A stretch of DNA of 64,000 bases from an uncultured Eggerthellaceae bacterium (lineage in GTDB: Bacteria > Actinomycetota > Coriobacteriia > Coriobacteriales > Eggerthellaceae): NCBI GenBank assembly GCA_910589125.1, contig CAJURX010000004.1, positions 74,009 to 138,008 of the forward strand. The letters are read 5' to 3'. The notes below the pieces were generated by a model. That model was not told the origin of the DNA and did not search any database. It was given only the letters and a program-made list of their open reading frames with translations. Positions 61,038-64,000 of the stretch are shown here, piece after piece. The translations under genes and the position numbers were made by a program. Position 1 is the first letter of the stretch, and the number at the start of each line of letters is the position of its first letter.

Positions 61038-61283
61038 CCGCGCGCCCCACCGTCTCCACACCATCATTCCCGTACTGCTTCGGGAAGCCTGCATCACGAG
61101 GGCCGCTGTTTGGCCGATTGTGTTTGCCCTGGATGCGAAGCTCCCGAAGCCACGATACGAAGGTAAGGCGCTCATCTGACAGATGCTTGACAGATGTTCA
61201 GCAAGAGCCCGTCATCCGTTCATCATCATTTCGCTCGGGATCTGCGCGCATGCCGCACGCACATGAAGGCTATTCCATATGAG

Positions 61284-61308
61284 AAAGGGTGCCAGATCGG
61301 CACCCTTT
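61284..61308 (-). terminator. Strong hairpin after the hypothetical gene
   Basis: Perfect 10-bp arms AAAGGGTGCC / GGCACCCTTT with a 5-nt loop, about 40 bp beyond the stop at 61347. Nearly symmetric, so it could act on either strand. Confidence 0.7.
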
Positions 61309-61346
61309 CATCCATCCTCTTCGCGGATCCGCTCTCTTGGAAGGGA

Positions 61347-61853
61347 TCAATCAGTCAGCGTATCCGTGTACTTGTCGTCGATCTCCTCGTCTGCGTACTC
61401 GGTCGCATCGCGAAGGTCGCTCATGAAGTTCGGGGCCTTGCCGATATAGGAAGGGCTCTCGCTGAACTGCGGCTTGCCGTCAGCGTCCAGGGTGTACAGC
61501 AATCCGATGGCATACCCGTCAGCTTCACCCGGAACGCCACCCTCGGAGATGAGCGCATCCTTGACGCCTTCGCTCGTCTCGATGTAGCCGTCATAGCAGA
61601 AGGCATAGGCCGAAGCCCCTCGCGCACCTTCCACGGTGTGTCGTGCCAGGTTGAAGCATTCCTCAGCATCGTTCCCGGGATGTGTCTCGATGAACACGCT
61701 CTCATGGACGACGAGCGAGGTGAAGGGCGTGACCTCTTCTCCTTCCAGCATCTTCTGCTTGCCCTCGTTGATGGCATACAGGAGAACGCGCTCCAAGATC
61801 TCTGGCATCTGCGGAACTTCGGTTCCGGGATTCTCGACTGTGCGGTCAGCCAT
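61347..61853 (-). CDS. Conserved-looking hypothetical protein
   Basis: Not recognised. The 168-aa acidic soluble protein has no signal peptide or membrane helix. It is predicted alpha/beta: helical N-terminus (MPEILERVLLYAINEGKQKM), then strand-rich SLVVHESVFIETH, GASAYAFCYDGYIET, GYAIGLLYTLDADGKPQ, and an acidic tail ending YADEEIDDKYTDTLTD. ATG with AAGGAGGG. It stands alone, with its own terminator hairpin. Function unknown. Confidence 0.82.
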   Translation of the reverse strand: MADRTVENPGTEVPQMPEILERVLLYAINEGKQKMLEGEEVTPFTSLVVHESVFIETHPGNDAEECFNLARHTVEGARGASAYAFCYDGYIETSEGVKDALISEGGVPGEADGYAIGLLYTLDADGKPQFSESPSYIGKAPNFMSDLRDATEYADEEIDDKYTDTLTD

Positions 61854-62027
61854 CTGACCCTCCTTATGCGTTGTGGAAAGCGATACCTCAGCTTTGTGTG
61901 CAAGCTAGTTTAGACCATGTGGAAAGCACCGCTCCGGTTTTGTGGGCAAACGTTTCCTTTCTACAACGAGCGATCGCATGGCTATCCCTTCGCTCATGGA
62001 GACCTTTCGTTCGCATTCGCATTCGTG

Positions 62028-62057
62028 TTGTAGAAGTTGGGGCATTTGGTTTATACT
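62028..62057 (+). promoter_or_regulatory. Promoter of tRNA-Ser(GGA)
   Basis: TATACT (-10, 62052-62057) with a weak TTGTAG (-35, 62028-62033) at 18-bp spacing; ends 30 bp before the tRNA. Confidence 0.45.
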
Positions 62058-62087
62058 TCTGCGTTGCTGATCGCAGCCGCTGAACAC

Positions 62088-62179
62088 GGAGAGGTGTCCG
62101 AGCTGGCCGAAGGAGCACGATTGGAAATCGTGTATGCGCCAAAAGCGTATCCAGGGTTCGAATCCCTGCCTCTCCGCCA
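62088..62179 (+). tRNA. tRNA-Ser (anticodon GGA)
   Basis: 92-nt class II tRNA: acceptor GGAGAGG / CCTCTCC, anticodon stem CACGA-TTGGAAA-TCGTG, long variable arm, T-arm GGGTTCGAATCCC, discriminator G, encoded CCA. Confidence 0.96.
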
Positions 62180-62365
62180 TTTCTTGCTACTACCCTGAAT
62201 GCTTTCCTTGGCTCATAGAGCATCTACCCTGACGGGTTGAGAACCCCCAGGGTTCGACTGCGGGTATATCCTCTGGATATCCGCAGCCGCGAGGGTCAAG
62301 GCTCGCGTAGCGACCGCAAAGCGGCTTGGCCTTGATGCGAGCGAATCCCTGCCTCTCCGCCATTT
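62159..62365. repeat. Direct repeat of the tRNA-Ser 3-prime end (possible att remnant)
   Basis: A 24-bp sequence from the tRNA T-arm to just past CCA (62159-62182) recurs exactly at 62342-62365 with no tRNA around it. The 160 bp between contain small inverted repeats (for example TCAAGGC...GCCTTGA). This is the footprint expected from integration and loss of an element that used the tRNA as attachment site. Confidence 0.5.
62205..62262. repeat. 58-bp repeat downstream of tRNA-Ser(GGA), copy 1
   Basis: Differs from copy 2 (62697-62754) at about 3 of 58 positions. Begins TCCTTGGCTCATAGAGCATC and ends CAGGGTTCGACTGCG; lies 25 bp after the tRNA end, as does copy 2 after the other tRNA. Confidence 0.7.
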
Positions 62366-62556
62366 TTCTATTACGCGGCCGCGGTGCGGACCGCGTAATG
62401 AATTGACGCTGCGGCTTCTTCTGACACACGATCTTCTCCTTTCTGCGCTTACCCTCACAGCTCATAGGCTGCTCGGCCGCGCGGCGGGTGAATCTCGTGC
62501 ACCAGAAGAACCCTCGCTTGCTTTGCCAATACCGCTACATATCCAAGAGCGTCTTG

Positions 62557-62565
62557 TGGCATAAT
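62557..62565 (+). promoter_or_regulatory. Extended -10 promoter of tRNA-Ser(CGA)
   Basis: TGGCATAAT (TGn plus CATAAT), 13 bp before the tRNA 5-prime end. Confidence 0.5.
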
Positions 62566-62578
62566 TACGGGGCTTTGC

Positions 62579-62671
62579 GGAGAGGTGGCAGAGCGGTTGA
62601 ATGCGGCGGTCTCGAAAACCGTTATGCCGTGTTAAGCGGTATCCAGGGTTCGAATCCCTGCCTCTCCGCCA
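62579..62671 (+). tRNA. tRNA-Ser (anticodon CGA)
   Basis: 93-nt class II tRNA: same acceptor and T-arm as the GGA copy, anticodon loop CTCGAAA, long variable arm, discriminator G, encoded CCA. Confidence 0.96.
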
Positions 62672-62696
62672 GTATCTTCTACGATTTCGCACACCA

Positions 62697-62754
62697 TCCT
62701 TGGCTCATAGAGCATCGACCCTGATGGGATGAGAACCCCCAGGGTTCGACTGCG
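62697..62754. repeat. 58-bp repeat downstream of tRNA-Ser(CGA), copy 2
   Basis: Second copy of the repeat at 62205-62262, again 25 bp beyond the tRNA end. The pair suggests tandem duplication of a tRNA-Ser gene with its 3-prime flank, followed by divergence of the tRNAs. Confidence 0.7.
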
Positions 62755-62797
62755 TCCACACCCCCTAACACCTCTCTCCTCATCAATCTGTTCCATC

Positions 62798-62818
62798 TGT
62801 TATAGTATAGATATAACA
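62798..62818 (+). promoter_or_regulatory. AT-rich palindromic operator before the ABC transporter
   Basis: TGTTATA-GTATAGA-TATAACA, perfect 7-bp arms in an otherwise GC-rich region, 42 bp before the ABC gene. It contains -10-like TATAGT. The form suits a GntR/YtrA-type repressor site, but no such regulator gene is in the window. Confidence 0.5.
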
Positions 62819-62860
62819 ACAGATCACCTCACCATAGGGACCTGAAGGAGGAGCTTCACC

Positions 62861-63616
62861 ATGGGGAATGAGCGCAAGGCAGGACGACCTATCCTGGTCG
62901 TGAAAGATGTCACGAGGACGTTCGGGGAGAAGCGCGCGTTGGACAGCGTATCCTTGGAGGTCTCCGCCGGATGCATCTTCGGATTCGTGGGACCCAATGG
63001 CGCGGGCAAGACGACGCTCATCCGATCCATCGTGGGCGTAGCCAAGCCCGATTCGGGAGACATCCGCATCGCTGGGCAGTCGGCCATCACCGATGCCCTT
63101 GCCTGCAAGCGCCTGACCGCCTACGTTCCCGACAACCCCGATATCTACGAATTCCTGACCGGCATGCAATACCTGGATTACATGGCAGATATCTTCGAGG
63201 TGCCCGCTGACCTTCGCGCACAGCGCATCGATGCCTATGCAGAGCGACTGGGCATCGCCGATGACCTGGGAAGCCTCATATCCGCCTACTCCCATGGCAT
63301 GCGCCAGAAGCTCGTGCTCATCGGCGCGTTCCTGCACGAGCCGCTCCTCTTGGTCTTGGATGAGCCTTTCGTCGGCCTTGACCCCGAAGCGTCCTTCCAT
63401 ATGAAGGAGATGCTGCGCGAGCTGGCCGCACGCGGCTCTGCCATCTTCTTCTCCAGTCATGTGCTGGAAGTGGTGGAGAAGCTCTGCGATGAGATAGCCA
63501 TCATCAAGGGCGGCCGCATCCAAGCCGCTGGCCCCACTGCCAGCGTCGTCGGAGACGATAGCCTGGAAGAGGTGTTCCTCGACATGGTGGACCAGGATGA
63601 GGAGGCGCTTCGATGA
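62861..63616 (+). CDS. ABC transporter ATP-binding protein
   Basis: ATPase subunit of 251 aa. Walker A FVGPNGAGKTTL (about 42-53), a Q-loop near YVPDNPDIYEFLT, the signature YSHGMRQKL in place of LSGGQ, Walker B LLLVLDEPFVGLDP and the switch His in FFSSHVLEVVEKL. This resembles drug- or peptide-exporter ATPases of the ABC-2 type. ATG with GGAGGAG. It overlaps the permease start by four bases (ATGA). A palindromic operator candidate lies upstream. Confidence 0.94.
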   Translation: MGNERKAGRPILVVKDVTRTFGEKRALDSVSLEVSAGCIFGFVGPNGAGKTTLIRSIVGVAKPDSGDIRIAGQSAITDALACKRLTAYVPDNPDIYEFLTGMQYLDYMADIFEVPADLRAQRIDAYAERLGIADDLGSLISAYSHGMRQKLVLIGAFLHEPLLLVLDEPFVGLDPEASFHMKEMLRELAARGSAIFFSSHVLEVVEKLCDEIAIIKGGRIQAAGPTASVVGDDSLEEVFLDMVDQDEEALR

Positions 63617-64000
63617 GGCCCCTCGCTCTCCTGCTGAAGATCCAGTTCCTCGGGCTCTTCGGCATCAACAAGCGCCTCCACGAGGACGGCCGCAAGACAA
63701 AGCAGGCGCTCGGATTCATCTGCCTCGGAGCAGCGCTCATCGGCGCCGCCATCATCGCGTACATGGTCTGCATCGCCCAATCCATGCTGTCGCTTGACCT
63801 AGGGGCATACATCCCTCTGCTCGGCGTGACCTTGATCGCCATGGCAACCATCATCAGCACATTCACGAAGGCCAACGGAACGCTCTTCTTCCTGAAGGAC
63901 TACGACCTGGTCATGTCCCTCCCCGTTCCCGTATCCACCGTGGTGCTCTCTCGGCTCATCCCGCTCTATGGGCTGAGCGTGCTCTTCGGCATCATGGCGA
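63613..64000 (+). CDS. ABC transporter permease (partial, runs off the window)
   Basis: First 129 codons of a membrane protein starting MRPLALLLKIQFLGLFGINK. Hydrophobic helices at about residues 38-58 and 69-89 and the start of another near 120. LFFLKDYDLVMSLPVPVSTV is typical of multi-helix permeases paired with this ATPase class. Start overlaps the ATPase stop. The gene is cut by the window edge. Confidence 0.85.
   Translation, partial: MRPLALLLKIQFLGLFGINKRLHEDGRKTKQALGFICLGAALIGAAIIAYMVCIAQSMLSLDLGAYIPLLGVTLIAMATIISTFTKANGTLFFLKDYDLVMSLPVPVSTVVLSRLIPLYGLSVLFGIMA

Larger units (their letters stand above)
60947..61283. other. Intergenic region upstream of rpsF
   Basis: No protein gene is supported. 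Contains the rpsF leader hairpin and promoter (60973-61037), then about 140 bp without clear signals, then two TGACAGATG direct repeats (61177-61185 and 61188-61196, period 11) overlapping the palindrome CATCTGACAGATG and a plus-strand TTGACA (61187-61192), then about 90 bp to a strong hairpin. Confidence 0.5.
62180..62578. other. Non-coding region between the two tRNA-Ser genes
   Basis: No gene supported. Contains one copy of the 58-bp repeat (62205-62262), the tRNA 3-prime-end copy (62342-62365), a perfect inverted repeat ATTACGCGG-12 nt-CCGCGTAAT (62370-62399), and the promoter of the second tRNA. The rest shows nothing recognisable. Confidence 0.55.

Noticed and set aside
62342..62365. 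Third tRNA-Ser
   Set aside because: Only the 3-prime 24 bases match; there is no acceptor 5-prime strand, D-arm or anticodon arm upstream.
1..64000. CRISPR arrays, insertion sequences, prophage genes or rRNA operons
   Set aside because: No regularly spaced repeats with unique spacers, transposase or integrase motifs, phage structural genes or rRNA sequence were seen. The multi-copy repeats noted are palindromic or tRNA-linked.

Overview
The window is GC-rich, gene-dense bacterial chromosome. It most likely comes from the actinobacterial class Coriobacteriia, possibly an Eggerthellaceae-like gut or oral anaerobe. The genus is not resolved. Support for this includes a single-chain PurL with a C-terminal glutaminase, lone MoaE-like and serpin genes, Tat and LPXTG surface proteins, cytochrome bd as the only oxidase seen, a BaiA-like dehydrogenase, and repeated TGnTAnAAT extended -10 promoters. 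Nearly every gene lies on the minus strand. The plus-strand exceptions are near 18.7 kb, 22.4 kb and 27.2 kb, plus two tRNA-Ser genes and an ABC transporter at the right end. No transposase, prophage, rRNA or CRISPR array was seen.

Layout. 0-3.4 kb: HAD phosphatase, hom and lysA (aspartate-family amino acids). 3.5-5.3 kb: a MoaE-like gene overlapping a lipoprotein serpin. 5.5-9.5 kb: a large tandem AAA protein and a WYL regulator linked by a shared operator-like motif. 9.7-18.6 kb: purL, a small membrane protein, purC and a DinG-type exonuclease-helicase. 18.7-24 kb: an apparently leaderless membrane protein gene, an OmpR-type two-component system whose kinase ends in a duplicated poly-G tail, and an apparently leaderless Tat-exported protein gene. 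24-28.5 kb: TauE exporter, glycosyltransferase, a membrane-anchored protein and a LytS-type kinase. 28.6-34.5 kb: purB, a second membrane-anchored protein, a Ser/Thr kinase with a roughly 300-residue insertion, and tRNA-Leu. 34.7-40 kb: a membrane protein, two TrkA-type subunits, a muralytic-like enzyme, a CBS/CorC protein and a YMDP-repeat membrane protein. 40-42.7 kb: cydAB.

42.8-51.2 kb holds the most unusual material. An LPXTG-anchored protein with a possible cohesin-like domain lies 10 bp from a giant secreted protein carrying a dockerin-like repeat, Fn3 and F5/8C domains, and an M60-like fold whose zinc motif appears lost. Next to them is an N-acetyltransferase-like/membrane/phospholipase-D-like fusion. 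51.3-57.1 kb: SDR, REP-like repeats, tRNA-Phe, prepilin peptidase, HemW-like radical SAM protein, purD and purA. 57.2-61 kb: the rpsF-ssb-rpsR-rplI operon and dnaB. 61.3-64 kb: a hypothetical gene, a tRNA-Ser pair with signs of past integration, and the start of an ABC exporter operon.

Together the genes cover purine synthesis (purL, purC, purB, purD, purA), lysine and threonine synthesis, bd respiration, replication and translation housekeeping, and a large cell-surface and envelope-signalling component. All functional calls come from reading motifs by eye. No database search was run, and promoter, operator and repeat calls are pattern-based.
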